Source of the DNA: Anaerococcus lactolyticus ATCC 51172
Lineage (GTDB): Bacteria; Bacillota; Clostridia; Tissierellales; Peptoniphilaceae
Direction: 5' to 3'
Length of the DNA: 64,000 nt
Assembly (NCBI RefSeq): GCF_000156575.1
Contig: NZ_GG666047.1
Coordinates: 44,516-108,515 of the forward strand
Shown here in pieces: positions 53,577-62,436 of this stretch. Each line of letters starts with the position of its first letter. Position 1 is the first letter of the stretch. Position numbers and translations under genes: made by a program. The notes under the pieces are model-generated. The model did not search any database, was not told where the DNA came from, and worked only from the letters and a program-made list of their open reading frames with translations.

Positions 53577-54891
53577 GATAAATCCGAAAGAAGCAAGCAC
53601 AATTATAAAAAGTTTAGAAGCTGGTGTTGTGCCTGACATTGGCCTAGGTCACCTCCTAGTTGGCAGAAAGGCTGAGGTTGACGAGCTGGTTAATATTTTG
53701 GAAAATATCGAAAAGGGCGATAGTGACCTTAGGTTTTGGGTTGGGGACTTTGGTTCAGGGAAATCTTTCATGCTAAAAACCATAGAAAATCTCGCCCTAT
53801 CTAAAAATTTTGTAGCATCAACTATCGACCTTAATCCTTCAAGAAGGTTTTATGCCACTGATAGGAAGGCGGTAAATCTTTATTCTACAATATTAGAAAA
53901 TTTAAAGACTAAAAATGCTAGAAATGGTAATGTAATTGAAATTATAATCGAAGAATGGATTACTAATATTTTTTATAGCCTTAGCAGTAATAAGGGTTAT
54001 GAATTAAAAGACTTAATGGCAGGTGGTCATAAAGATGAGGTTATAGGAGTAATTTTAGAAACTTTAGCAAAATTTAAGGCTGTTGGTCTTTCCTATGAGC
54101 TTGGTCAAGCAATTTCTAAATATTATGAAGGATTCATTAGTAATGATAGGATTTTAAAACTTAAGGCAATAAGGTGGATTAGGGGAGATATAACCACAAA
54201 GACAGAGGCTAAAAAAGATCTTGGAATAAATGAAATTATTAATGATGACAATTATTTTGAGGCTATAAAAAATCTTGCAGAGCTTTTTTTAGAAATTGGA
54301 TATAAAGGCTTTGTGATAAATTTTGATGAGGCAGTAAACCTCTATAAACTCCCACACGCCACAACTAGGGAGAGAAATTACGAAAAGATTTTAAATATTT
54401 ATAATGAGTGCAAGTCAAACTTGGCCAAGGGTTTATTTATAAATTTTGGAGCAACAAGGAAAACAGTCTTTGATGAATCAAGAGGTCTTGTTTCTTATGG
54501 GGCCTTGAAGGGTAGGCTTGGAAGTGAAGCATCTATGGATAGTGAGTTTGTAAATACCAACAAGACCGTCCTTGGGCTTAGGGTATTGACTGACGAAGAA
54601 ATTTATACCTTACTTGAAAATCTGGTAAATATTTACAACGCCCACTATAAAACAGAAATTACTTTTACAAGCTCTGAAATAATTTCCTACATGGAAGGCC
54701 AGTTAAATAGGCCGGGTGCAGATGAGTTTTTGACACCAAGGGCAGTTATAAAGGATTTTATAGAAATACTTGACATAAAAAGGCAAAATGCTGAAACTGA
54801 AATCTCAGAGCTCCTTCTAGATAAATTTGGAAAACTCCTTCCGGTTTCCAAAGATCCAGACAATTTAGATGATGAAATAGAAGTGATATGA
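53569..54891 (+). CDS. BrxD/DUF2791-like P-loop ATPase
   Basis: The start is ATG 53569, seven bases after AAGGAG. The 440-residue protein opens with PKEASTIIKSLEAGVVPDIG and LLVGRKAEVDELVNIL, then Walker A WVGDFGSGKSFMLKTI (about residues 59-66). Walker B is GFVINFDEAVNLYK (about 253-254), with a sensor-like LFINFGATRKT. This is the layout of the DUF2791 ATPases, called BrxD in BREX type 2 loci. No BREX hallmark (PglZ, BrxC, PglX) is nearby. It overlaps the TerB-C-like gene and the helicase (ATGA). I expect an AAA-type loader or motor for the helicase. Confidence 0.82.
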   Translation: MDRINPKEASTIIKSLEAGVVPDIGLGHLLVGRKAEVDELVNILENIEKGDSDLRFWVGDFGSGKSFMLKTIENLALSKNFVASTIDLNPSRRFYATDRKAVNLYSTILENLKTKNARNGNVIEIIIEEWITNIFYSLSSNKGYELKDLMAGGHKDEVIGVILETLAKFKAVGLSYELGQAISKYYEGFISNDRILKLKAIRWIRGDITTKTEAKKDLGINEIINDDNYFEAIKNLAELFLEIGYKGFVINFDEAVNLYKLPHATTRERNYEKILNIYNECKSNLAKGLFINFGATRKTVFDESRGLVSYGALKGRLGSEASMDSEFVNTNKTVLGLRVLTDEEIYTLLENLVNIYNAHYKTEITFTSSEIISYMEGQLNRPGADEFLTPRAVIKDFIEILDIKRQNAETEISELLLDKFGKLLPVSKDPDNLDDEIEVI

Positions 54892-56978
54892 CAAATTCTT
54901 ACGATTTATTATCAAGGGATATGCGAAAATATATATTTGAAAAAGGATGGCCATCGCTTACAAAAATCCAAGATGCAACTATTAAACACATTTTTGCAAC
55001 AGATAATAACCTAATCTTAGCAGCTCCTACCGCATCTGGAAAGACAGAGGCAGCTTTTTTACCAACTATTTCAAAATCCCAAGATATAAAAACCAAGCTT
55101 AAAATTTTATATATTTCACCCCTCATTGCCCTTATCAATGACCAATTTAAAAGAATTAGCGAAATGTGCGAAGACTTTGATATAGGAGTTACTAGCTGGC
55201 ACTCAGAGGCATCAGTTAGTCAAAAAGAAAAGCTTTTGGAAAACCCTACGGGAATCTTACTTATCACTCCGGAATCCCTCGAAGCCATGTTAGTTTCTGA
55301 TAAGGAGAGGGCTTGTGTTTTATTTAAGAATCTTGATTTTATTATAGTTGATGAAATCCATGGATTTTTGGATACCAACAGGGGCCTTCAATTAAAATCC
55401 CTTCTTGTGAGGCTTTATGCTTACACAGAAAGACCACCAAGAATGCTTGGTCTTTCGGCAACCATTGGGGATAAGAATTATGATTTAGCGAAAAGTTTTT
55501 TCCTCAATGGCAGAGAGACAAATATCCTTCTTGATAGGTCAAAAAATGATTTAAAGACCAGTCTAGATTATATAGAGTGTGAAGATGTAAATGAAGAAAT
55601 TGCCAGGAAGATTTTAGAATATGCACTAGGCAAATCAACCCTAGTATTTCCAAACTCAAGAGCTAAGGTTGAAAAATTATCTTACTTGCTAAAAAAACTT
55701 GTGGCAGAAAAATCCTATGAGATTAGGGTTTTCTCCCACCATTCTTCAATTTCAAAGCTTAAAAGAACTGAAATTGAAAATTTTGCCAAGACCAGTAGGT
55801 CAGATTTTATCATTGTGGCAACTTCCACCTTGGAACTTGGTATTGACATAGGAGCAGTAGACCAGGTAATCCAAGTTGGCTCTCCTGCATCAGTCTTATC
55901 CTTATCCCAAAGGCTAGGCAGGTCAGGAAGAAGGACTCGAAAATCAGTCATCCATCAAATCGCCACAGATAAGTGGGACTTAGTTCAGGCTTTGGCAGCT
56001 CTAAGACTTTTTGAAGAGGGTAAGCTTGATAAGATAGACAGGCCCCAACAATCTTATGATATATTTGCCCACCAAGTTTTATCGACCCTACTTGAAAAAA
56101 ATGGCTTGTTAATTGAAGATTTTTACAAGCTAAACCATGACTTAAAATGTTTTTCTGACATAAGTGATGAAGAATTTAGGATTCTAACTGATTTTCTCTT
56201 AGAAAAAGATTTTATTGAAGAAATTGACGGAGAATACATCGTAGGCAATAAAGCCGAAAAATTAATGATAATGGGGTCTTTTTACAATCAATTTGTTGTG
56301 AAAAAAACTTACAGGGTGCAAACTGACAAGCAAACACTGGGAGAGATTGAGCTAGGAGAAAATTTAAGGTTAGCTGATAGGATATATCTTGCAGGTCAGG
56401 TGTGGAAGATAGAAGCTATCAACCACAAGAGCCGAAAAATAAAAGTGAGCCTGTCTGATAAGGCAAACGCCAGGAGCTTTGCAGGTGCAGGTGGTTTTGA
56501 AATCAGTGGAGAAATAAGGGCGAAGATGGAAGAAATCCTCTTAAATCCCCTTACTATCGACCTTGACGCTCCAAGTAAAAAAATAATAAATGATTTTGGC
56601 AAAGAATTAAAAAATGAATCCTATCATTTTGTTGACCTTGACGGTAAAACCGGGCTTAGGACCTTTAGGTCTACAAAGATAAATAAAACTCTAGCTTTAA
56701 TTTTAAATATCAAAAGCAAGTCTCTGGATTATTACGTGGAAGATAAGTCATCAACTCTTATAGGTCCTAGCATAAAAAGAAAGGTAGAAGAATTAAGGGA
56801 AAATCCTCTTGAAGATGAAGAAATAAAATCATTTCTAATTGATAATTCAAGATTAATAGATGGATATATATCCTTAAATAAATTTATGATCCTAGTCCCT
56901 AATGAATTGAAGGTAAGCTATATAATTGAAAATGTTTTAGATATTGAAGGTGCTAAAGAATACTTACAAAAGTTGTAA
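54888..56978 (+). CDS. Lhr-like DEAD/DEAH-box SF2 helicase
   Basis: The 696-residue protein has superfamily 2 motifs: Q-like WPSLTKIQDATI, I AAPTASGKTEAAF (46-53), Ia YISPLIALINDQ, II VDEIHGF (DEIH 155-158), III LGLSATIG, IV TLVFPNSRAKVEKL, V ATSTLELGIDIGAVDQVIQV and VI LSQRLGRSGRRTR. The post-helicase part (about 390-696) has winged-helix and DNA-gripping segments like BrxH/Lhr enzymes but is shorter than full Lhr. It is the third gene of an overlapping operon. ATP-driven DNA or hybrid unwinding is the family activity; the cell role here is unknown. Confidence 0.85.
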   Translation: MTNSYDLLSRDMRKYIFEKGWPSLTKIQDATIKHIFATDNNLILAAPTASGKTEAAFLPTISKSQDIKTKLKILYISPLIALINDQFKRISEMCEDFDIGVTSWHSEASVSQKEKLLENPTGILLITPESLEAMLVSDKERACVLFKNLDFIIVDEIHGFLDTNRGLQLKSLLVRLYAYTERPPRMLGLSATIGDKNYDLAKSFFLNGRETNILLDRSKNDLKTSLDYIECEDVNEEIARKILEYALGKSTLVFPNSRAKVEKLSYLLKKLVAEKSYEIRVFSHHSSISKLKRTEIENFAKTSRSDFIIVATSTLELGIDIGAVDQVIQVGSPASVLSLSQRLGRSGRRTRKSVIHQIATDKWDLVQALAALRLFEEGKLDKIDRPQQSYDIFAHQVLSTLLEKNGLLIEDFYKLNHDLKCFSDISDEEFRILTDFLLEKDFIEEIDGEYIVGNKAEKLMIMGSFYNQFVVKKTYRVQTDKQTLGEIELGENLRLADRIYLAGQVWKIEAINHKSRKIKVSLSDKANARSFAGAGGFEISGEIRAKMEEILLNPLTIDLDAPSKKIINDFGKELKNESYHFVDLDGKTGLRTFRSTKINKTLALILNIKSKSLDYYVEDKSSTLIGPSIKRKVEELRENPLEDEEIKSFLIDNSRLIDGYISLNKFMILVPNELKVSYIIENVLDIEGAKEYLQKL

Positions 56979-57033
56979 TTAAATATTTCCTTATTTCGTG
57001 TTATTATGTAATTAATAAAATAAGGAGGATATT

Positions 57034-57759
57034 ATGAAACATATAAAAGCAATGTTGCTTATAGGTCTAATAGTTTTTGGTGGAGTATATTTAAGCGCTG
57101 CAGGATCCATAGGACAAAAAGATTATGAAGATGAACTTAGGGACAGGAAGGCCAAAGTAGAGGAATACTTGGGCAAAGTTGATGGAGTTGAAAAAGAATT
57201 TGTAGAAACATATCTAAATCACGAGGATAAAGATCCGAGTGTGATTGTTAGCGAAACTACAAATATTGACACAGGTGAGTCATTTAAATATATACAAACT
57301 AGAGATTCAGAAAAAAATATTGATATCGACGGCAGGCTTGATGGGGTAATCTTCTTTAGAAAAGGCAATGAAAGATGTTGGATAGATACAAATAAAAAGA
57401 TTTATTATACAGATATTTTCGATTATAGCAAAAATTCAAAAAAAGACTCTATAATTTCTGGAAATGAAGATATAATTTACGAAAAATTCCTAAGTGGCTA
57501 TGATAAGAAAGTCGAAAAAATTGGTGATACCTATAAAATGACTTACCTTGATGATTTAAACAAGGGGTCATATGATATTTATGACTTAGAGGGAAATTGG
57601 CTTGAGTCTTTTACAGACAATAGCCAAGGCAGATGGAAAGACGTTCTTGTTTCAAAAACTACAGATGTTAATGAAATATACGAAAAACTCCTAAACCTAA
57701 AAGATACCTATACCAAGGTTGATGATTTAGGTCAAATAAAAAACAAAGGTAAGCAATGA
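57034..57759 (+). CDS. Membrane-anchored exported protein leading a Bce-like module
   Basis: One N-terminal helix (MLLIGLIVFGGVYLSAAGSI) without a lipobox precedes a soluble outer domain of about 215 residues. It has a helix-rich start (KVEEYLGKVDGVEKEFVETY) and strand-rich parts (VIFFRKGNERCWIDTNKKIY). I do not recognise a family. AAGGAGG precedes the ATG. It overlaps the ABC ATPase gene by four bases, so it is made with the transporter. Such an extra exported protein is not usual in BceAB-RS modules and could be a peptide-binding or sensing accessory. Confidence 0.7.
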   Translation: MKHIKAMLLIGLIVFGGVYLSAAGSIGQKDYEDELRDRKAKVEEYLGKVDGVEKEFVETYLNHEDKDPSVIVSETTNIDTGESFKYIQTRDSEKNIDIDGRLDGVIFFRKGNERCWIDTNKKIYYTDIFDYSKNSKKDSIISGNEDIIYEKFLSGYDKKVEKIGDTYKMTYLDDLNKGSYDIYDLEGNWLESFTDNSQGRWKDVLVSKTTDVNEIYEKLLNLKDTYTKVDDLGQIKNKGKQ

Positions 57760-58502
57760 AATTTGAAAGAATTTTAAAAGTAGAAAATCTTGAAAAATAT
57801 TATGGTAAGGAAGACAAAAGAGTCTTATCCCAGCTAAACTTTGACCTTCTTGAAGGAGAGTTTCTAGGCTTAATGGGCAAGTCCGGCTCGGGAAAGACCA
57901 CAATCCTTAATTGTATTGCAAGCATAGGGTCCTTTAACAAGGGCTCTATTTCCTATTTTGATAAGGATATTTCCCTTTTTAAAAGAAGAGCAATTTCCTC
58001 ATATAGAAAAAATGTAATTTCTTATATCTATCAAGACTTCAAACTAATCGATATCTTGACTGCATATGAAAATATAATCTTGCCTTTAACTATTTCGAGC
58101 AAACCTATTGATAAGGATAGGGTTTTAGAAATTGCAAAAATTTTAGAAATAGAAAATATCTTGGATTCTTATCCGGAAAATCTCTCTGGTGGGGAAAAGC
58201 AAAGGGTAGCTATAGCGAGGGCGCTTTTAAAAGATGCCAAGATTATCCTTGCAGATGAACCAACTAGTTCGCTAGATAGTTTGCTTAGTCAAAAAGTGCT
58301 AAGACTATTAAAAACCTTTAACAAGGTCCACAAAAGGTCTATTATAATGGCAAGTCATGATCTAAAGGCCATTTCTTTTACAGATAGGGTTTTATTTTTG
58401 GATGACGGCAAGATATATAATGAGCTAAGACGTAAGGAAGATGAGTCGAGGGAAGAGTTTCTAGTTAGGATAGAAAACGCAGATAGGCAGTTTTTAAGAT
58501 GA
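57756..58502 (+). CDS. ABC transporter ATP-binding protein (BceA/LolD/MacB type)
   Basis: The 248-residue ATPase has Walker A GLMGKSGSGKTTILNC (41-49), a Q-loop in ISYIYQDFKLIDILTAYENI, signature LSGGEKQRVAIARALL, Walker B IILADEPTSSLDS and the H-loop IIMASHDLKA. The sequence pattern is of the MacB/LolD/BceA group, which works with FtsX-type permeases. It overlaps the genes on both sides by four bases. With the permease it probably removes peptide antibiotics or regulates envelope steps. Confidence 0.93.
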   Translation: MKFERILKVENLEKYYGKEDKRVLSQLNFDLLEGEFLGLMGKSGSGKTTILNCIASIGSFNKGSISYFDKDISLFKRRAISSYRKNVISYIYQDFKLIDILTAYENIILPLTISSKPIDKDRVLEIAKILEIENILDSYPENLSGGEKQRVAIARALLKDAKIILADEPTSSLDSLLSQKVLRLLKTFNKVHKRSIIMASHDLKAISFTDRVLFLDDGKIYNELRRKEDESREEFLVRIENADRQFLR

Positions 58503-60397
58503 GAAAAAATGAATCCAGCAAAAAACTTTATCTTTTAATCTTAATAATAACGTCGATTACCTCCTACATAATTCTGTCTATAGATAAGTCCGAGGTTTTT
58601 TCCTATATTTATGAGGAAAACAGGTACTACCTCCTTGATACAGTCAGGTTAATTTACTTGGTTTCCTTAATATTTGTTTTTATTTTAATTTACTATGCTA
58701 GTTTTTACATGGTAAGTGAGAGGAAAAACGAAATTGGACTTTTGATAGCAGAAGGTCTTAGCAAAAAGAAACTTTTTAGGATACTTTTTAAAGATTCCTT
58801 AAAAGATTTATTAAAGGCCAACCTTTTGGGTCTATCCTTGTCTATTTTTATCAATGAATTTATAAATCTTTTAACAGCAAAAGTCCTAAGTCTGGGTTTA
58901 AATTTTCATAATTTTAGTATATCATTTAAGGCTCTTATCTTAACCTTAGGCATAAGTTTATTTTTAAACATCCTATCGATTTACACCCTTGTAAGAGATT
59001 TTTATAAGAAAAATCCAGATGAAATTTTTAGGGGCGAGATAAGGTCGAGATCAGATTTCTTTTTATTTATGAGCTTAGTTTTATTTTTATTAGGAATAAT
59101 ATTAAATGATGATAACTTTAGGGAAGAAGTGTTAATTTTGTTGGGCCTTATCACTTTGTTTTTGTTGGCTGTTTTTTTTGTATTTTCAAAAATATTCCAA
59201 AAATTTAGTGGGAAGGACTTGATTGTAAGAAAAAGTCTTAGCCTTACTTTCAAAAAGGACAAGGCTTCTCTTCTTTTTACAAGTTTTATGCTGATTGTTG
59301 GCACCTTTATCCTAGCCTACACAATCCTAACAAGTGTTGCATCTAGAAATGCCCTAGAAAGACCAGCTGATTTTACTCTCTATGATTCTGCCGAAAAGAT
59401 AGAAAATTTGGAAAAAGACCAAGATATGGGTCAAATGATAGGTGAAATATATCCAGTTTTTGGCTATGAGTACAGAGATATTGACTCAGATGAACTAATA
59501 AATTTGGTCGAGACAAATATGGACCTTGATAGGGCAACAAGAAATAATTTTTATTTTGAACCAGGTTTTTTATTGACTGAGTCTTCATTTGATGATATTT
59601 ATAAGATGAAAGCTAAACTCAGGGATGATGAAGCCATAATTCTAGCTAAAACAGAAAAAGAAAAGTATGCCCTAGAGAATACTTTGGCCGACAAAGACGC
59701 ATCTATAAAACTAAGAGGAAAGGTCTTTAGTTTAAGGCCACTTATTAGGTCAAATAAGATTTTTTCTAACGATGTAATTGGTTTGCCTAGTATGGTTGTG
59801 GTCAATGATAAGGTTTATAAATCCTTGCTTGGCACAAAAGCACCCTTTGCTTATAATGTAAATTTAAAAAAAGATTTTGTAAACTCCTTTGGTTTTTCTA
59901 AAGGCTCTGACATGCTGAGAGAAGCATTTATTAAGGGGGGCTATAAGTATGAATCCTATATCTGGCAGGCGAAAAATGCTATTTCCAATATTACAGAAAA
60001 TCTTTACACCTACTTTTATTTAGGTTTGATTTTTATTTTGGCAGGTCTAAGCTTTTTTACAATTAGGATTTTCATGCTTTTTGAAAAATCTAAAGAAAAA
60101 CTAAGAATCCTAAGCCTTATGGGTCAAGATATGGATGAAATAAGGGCTATAATTAAAAAGAAATACACAACGCTTTTTCTCACAGTGGGCCTTGTTTCAA
60201 TTATTGTGTCAATATTTTTATTTACCCAAATACCATATACAATGAATATATTTTTAAAACTAAAACTTAGCAAAATAATTGGAAGCTTAGCCTTAATTAG
60301 CCTAGCATTTTTGATCTTGATGGGCTTATTTTTGAGGTTTATCCTAAGGATGAGCTATGAAAGGATTGCTGATTATGAAGAAGATTTTAATAATTGA
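58499..60397 (+). CDS. FtsX-like ABC permease (BceB type)
   Basis: The 632-residue permease has about ten membrane helices: one near the N-terminus, a group at 55-270, and three near the C-terminus (LGLIFILAGLSFFTIRIFML onward). Between helices 7 and 8 (about residues 285-490) is a large outer domain, the BceB trait that senses or handles peptides. The cytoplasmic YMVSERKNEIGLLIAEGL is the FtsX coupling motif. It overlaps the ATPase gene before it and the response regulator after it. Confidence 0.88.
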   Translation: MRKNESSKKLYLLILIITSITSYIILSIDKSEVFSYIYEENRYYLLDTVRLIYLVSLIFVFILIYYASFYMVSERKNEIGLLIAEGLSKKKLFRILFKDSLKDLLKANLLGLSLSIFINEFINLLTAKVLSLGLNFHNFSISFKALILTLGISLFLNILSIYTLVRDFYKKNPDEIFRGEIRSRSDFFLFMSLVLFLLGIILNDDNFREEVLILLGLITLFLLAVFFVFSKIFQKFSGKDLIVRKSLSLTFKKDKASLLFTSFMLIVGTFILAYTILTSVASRNALERPADFTLYDSAEKIENLEKDQDMGQMIGEIYPVFGYEYRDIDSDELINLVETNMDLDRATRNNFYFEPGFLLTESSFDDIYKMKAKLRDDEAIILAKTEKEKYALENTLADKDASIKLRGKVFSLRPLIRSNKIFSNDVIGLPSMVVVNDKVYKSLLGTKAPFAYNVNLKKDFVNSFGFSKGSDMLREAFIKGGYKYESYIWQAKNAISNITENLYTYFYLGLIFILAGLSFFTIRIFMLFEKSKEKLRILSLMGQDMDEIRAIIKKKYTTLFLTVGLVSIIVSIFLFTQIPYTMNIFLKLKLSKIIGSLALISLAFLILMGLFLRFILRMSYERIADYEEDFNN

Positions 60398-61043
60398 AGA
60401 TGACAGAAACCTCTTAAACGAACTAAGGGAATTTTTGGGAAACAGGGGCTATGAAGTCAGTAGTATAGATAATTTCTTAAAGGCAAGTGAAGAAGCCCTT
60501 GACCTAAAGCCAGACCTTGTAATTTTGGATATAAATCTACCAGGAATTTCCGGTTTTGATATATGTAGGAGTCTTAAGGAAAAATCTAATATACCTATTT
60601 TGATGCTCACATCTAGGATTGGTATTGAAGATGAGATAAAGGGGCTTGAAATCGGTGCAGATGAATACCTAGCCAAGCCGGTTGACACCAGGAGATTAAT
60701 TCTAAGGATGGAAAAACTGCTTAATCTTTTTGACCACTTTCAAGATATCATAAGTGTTGGTGAATTAAGATTAGAGCTTTCAACATGCAAGTTATCCTAT
60801 AAGGATGCTTATTTAATCTTGCCTCAAACAGAGGCTGATATTGTCAAAAAACTCATGGAATCATATCCTGAGATTGTAACTAAAGATGACTTGCTAGAAG
60901 CGGTTTGGTCTACTATTTATATTGACGAAAATATCCTCCAGGTAAATATAACCAGACTTCGTAAAAAATTAAAAAACCTAAGTCCTTATAATATATACAA
61001 CAAGAGAGGAAGTGGTTACGGTTTAGGAGTTTATGATGAATAG
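60375..61043 (+). CDS. OmpR-type response regulator (BceR-like)
   Basis: I start at ATG 60375, giving MKKILIIEDDRNLLNELREF. The receiver has the acid pair in IIEDD, the phosphoacceptor Asp in PDLVILDINLPGISG, Thr/Ser in ILMLTSRIG and Lys in DEYLAKPVDTRR. The winged-helix output domain shows LPQTEADIVKKLME, IYIDENILQVNITRLRKKL and KRGSGYGL. It starts within the permease gene (23-base overlap) and ends within the kinase gene, so it is locked into the Bce-like operon. Confidence 0.92.
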   Translation: MKKILIIEDDRNLLNELREFLGNRGYEVSSIDNFLKASEEALDLKPDLVILDINLPGISGFDICRSLKEKSNIPILMLTSRIGIEDEIKGLEIGADEYLAKPVDTRRLILRMEKLLNLFDHFQDIISVGELRLELSTCKLSYKDAYLILPQTEADIVKKLMESYPEIVTKDDLLEAVWSTIYIDENILQVNITRLRKKLKNLSPYNIYNKRGSGYGLGVYDE

Positions 61044-62004
61044 CACATTAAAAGATGGACTTGTTTGGATAATAGCTTTTCTTGGCCTAGATTGCTTATT
61101 TATTTTCCTAATCCATCTAATAGGTCCGAGTTTAATTCATAGCTTTATAATATTTATCCTTTTATTTACACTTCTGGCTCTGTTGTTTATCATAAACAAC
61201 CTAAGAAAAAGAAATCAAAAGAGGAAGATGCTCCTTGATGAATTTTTAATAAAGAATTCTTTTATGGCCAAGGATGCTCTTGTTAATGAGTTTGGTGAAG
61301 ACTATGAAAAAATATTTGATGACTTTCAAAGGGCGATAAAGATAAAGGATAAGAGGCTTGAAGAATCAAGGGCTAAGCTTATATCCTATAGGGAATTTAT
61401 AGAAATGTGGGCCCATGAGATAAAAACTCCACTTGCCTTTGCAAATTTATTTTTAGAGAACCATAAAAATGATTTTGATAAGGAAATACTCGACAAATTA
61501 GGTCTTGCAAATACTAATATAGAAAATTATATCAATCAAATCCTATACTATGCAAGAGTTGATGCTAGCAAAAAAGACTACAAAATGGATGAAGTTTTTA
61601 TTAAGGATTGTATTGATGAAGCTATCAAGGCTTATTATCCTTTAATTGCTGAAGAGGGGATTATAATAAAAGAAGATGTGGGAGATGTCAAAGTCTTTAC
61701 TGATAAAAATACCTTGGTCTTCATAATATCACAAATTATCTCAAACGCCATAAAATACTGCGAGGGAGTTATTAATATAACAAATAAGGGTAAAAATTTG
61801 TATATAGGAAATAATGGCCCAAAGGTGGCTGATCAGGACCTTGCCTTTATTTTTGAAAAGGCCTTTTCAGGCGAAGTTGATAAGATTCATAAGTCTACAG
61901 GTATGGGTCTCTATTTATCAAAACTTTATGCCAAAGATCTCGCGATTGATATTGAAGTCGTAGAAAATATGGACGGAAACTTTGTAATTTGCCTAAGACT
62001 ATAA
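61036..62004 (+). CDS. Intramembrane-sensing histidine kinase (BceS-like)
   Basis: ATG 61036, six bases after AGGAG, is preferred to ATG 61033. Two close membrane helices (GLVWIIAFLGLDCLFIFLIH; SFIIFILLFTLLALLFII) with almost no outer loop define the BceS kind, which reads signals through its transporter. The phosphoacceptor His is in FIEMWAHEIKTPLA. The ATPase domain shows IISQIISNAIKYCEG, YIGNNGPKVADQDL and HKSTGMGLYLSKLYA. It has 322 aa. It is the last member of the five-gene module. Confidence 0.91.
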   Translation: MNSTLKDGLVWIIAFLGLDCLFIFLIHLIGPSLIHSFIIFILLFTLLALLFIINNLRKRNQKRKMLLDEFLIKNSFMAKDALVNEFGEDYEKIFDDFQRAIKIKDKRLEESRAKLISYREFIEMWAHEIKTPLAFANLFLENHKNDFDKEILDKLGLANTNIENYINQILYYARVDASKKDYKMDEVFIKDCIDEAIKAYYPLIAEEGIIIKEDVGDVKVFTDKNTLVFIISQIISNAIKYCEGVINITNKGKNLYIGNNGPKVADQDLAFIFEKAFSGEVDKIHKSTGMGLYLSKLYAKDLAIDIEVVENMDGNFVICLRL

Positions 62005-62013
62005 GGAGATTTT

Positions 62014-62427
62014 ATGATTTTAAAACCCTACAGGGATGTATTTAGCTTTCATGATTCAAAAAATTTCGCTATTAATAGAAGGGGATGCGACCTTGAAATA
62101 AGCCTATCAAGTATGGTTATCTTTGAAAATGGAAAGACTTTTGTTATAGATAATCCTAAAATTATCTGCCATGACCTCATAGATATAAAAGCTAATATGG
62201 ATTATCCTGTTAGGATTATAGTTTTTGAAAAAGAAGATAAAAATTTAACTATAGATGAATTTAAGGATTATACATTTGATATTATAGAAGAAGCTTATGG
62301 GCCTAATCTTATTCACTTTTATGGAATAGGAAATATTTGTAAAGATGGGATCCCAACTGCTTTTGATATGACCATAGATATTTTCTATAGGGGAGAAATA
62401 GAGGCTACTTGGGATATGAAAGATTAG
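62014..62427 (+). CDS. Unknown 137-residue protein after Bce-like module
   Basis: AAGGAGA lies eight bases before the ATG, only nine bases after the kinase stop, so it may share the Bce-like transcript. The product is soluble, strand-rich and acidic: CDLEISLSSMVIFENGKTF, DYPVRIIVFEKEDKNLTIDE, YGPNLIHFYGIGNICKDGIP, FDMTIDIFYRGEIEATWDM. It has no signal, membrane span or motif that I recognise. Confidence 0.65.
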   Translation: MILKPYRDVFSFHDSKNFAINRRGCDLEISLSSMVIFENGKTFVIDNPKIICHDLIDIKANMDYPVRIIVFEKEDKNLTIDEFKDYTFDIIEEAYGPNLIHFYGIGNICKDGIPTAFDMTIDIFYRGEIEATWDMKD

Positions 62428-62436
62428 GTTTAATTA

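Noticed and set aside
53569-56978. A complete BREX or DISARM locus around the ATPase and helicase
   Set aside because: Flanking genes are a fructosamine kinase-like gene and a Bce-like module. No PglZ, BrxC, PglX, methyltransferase or phospholipase D gene is present.
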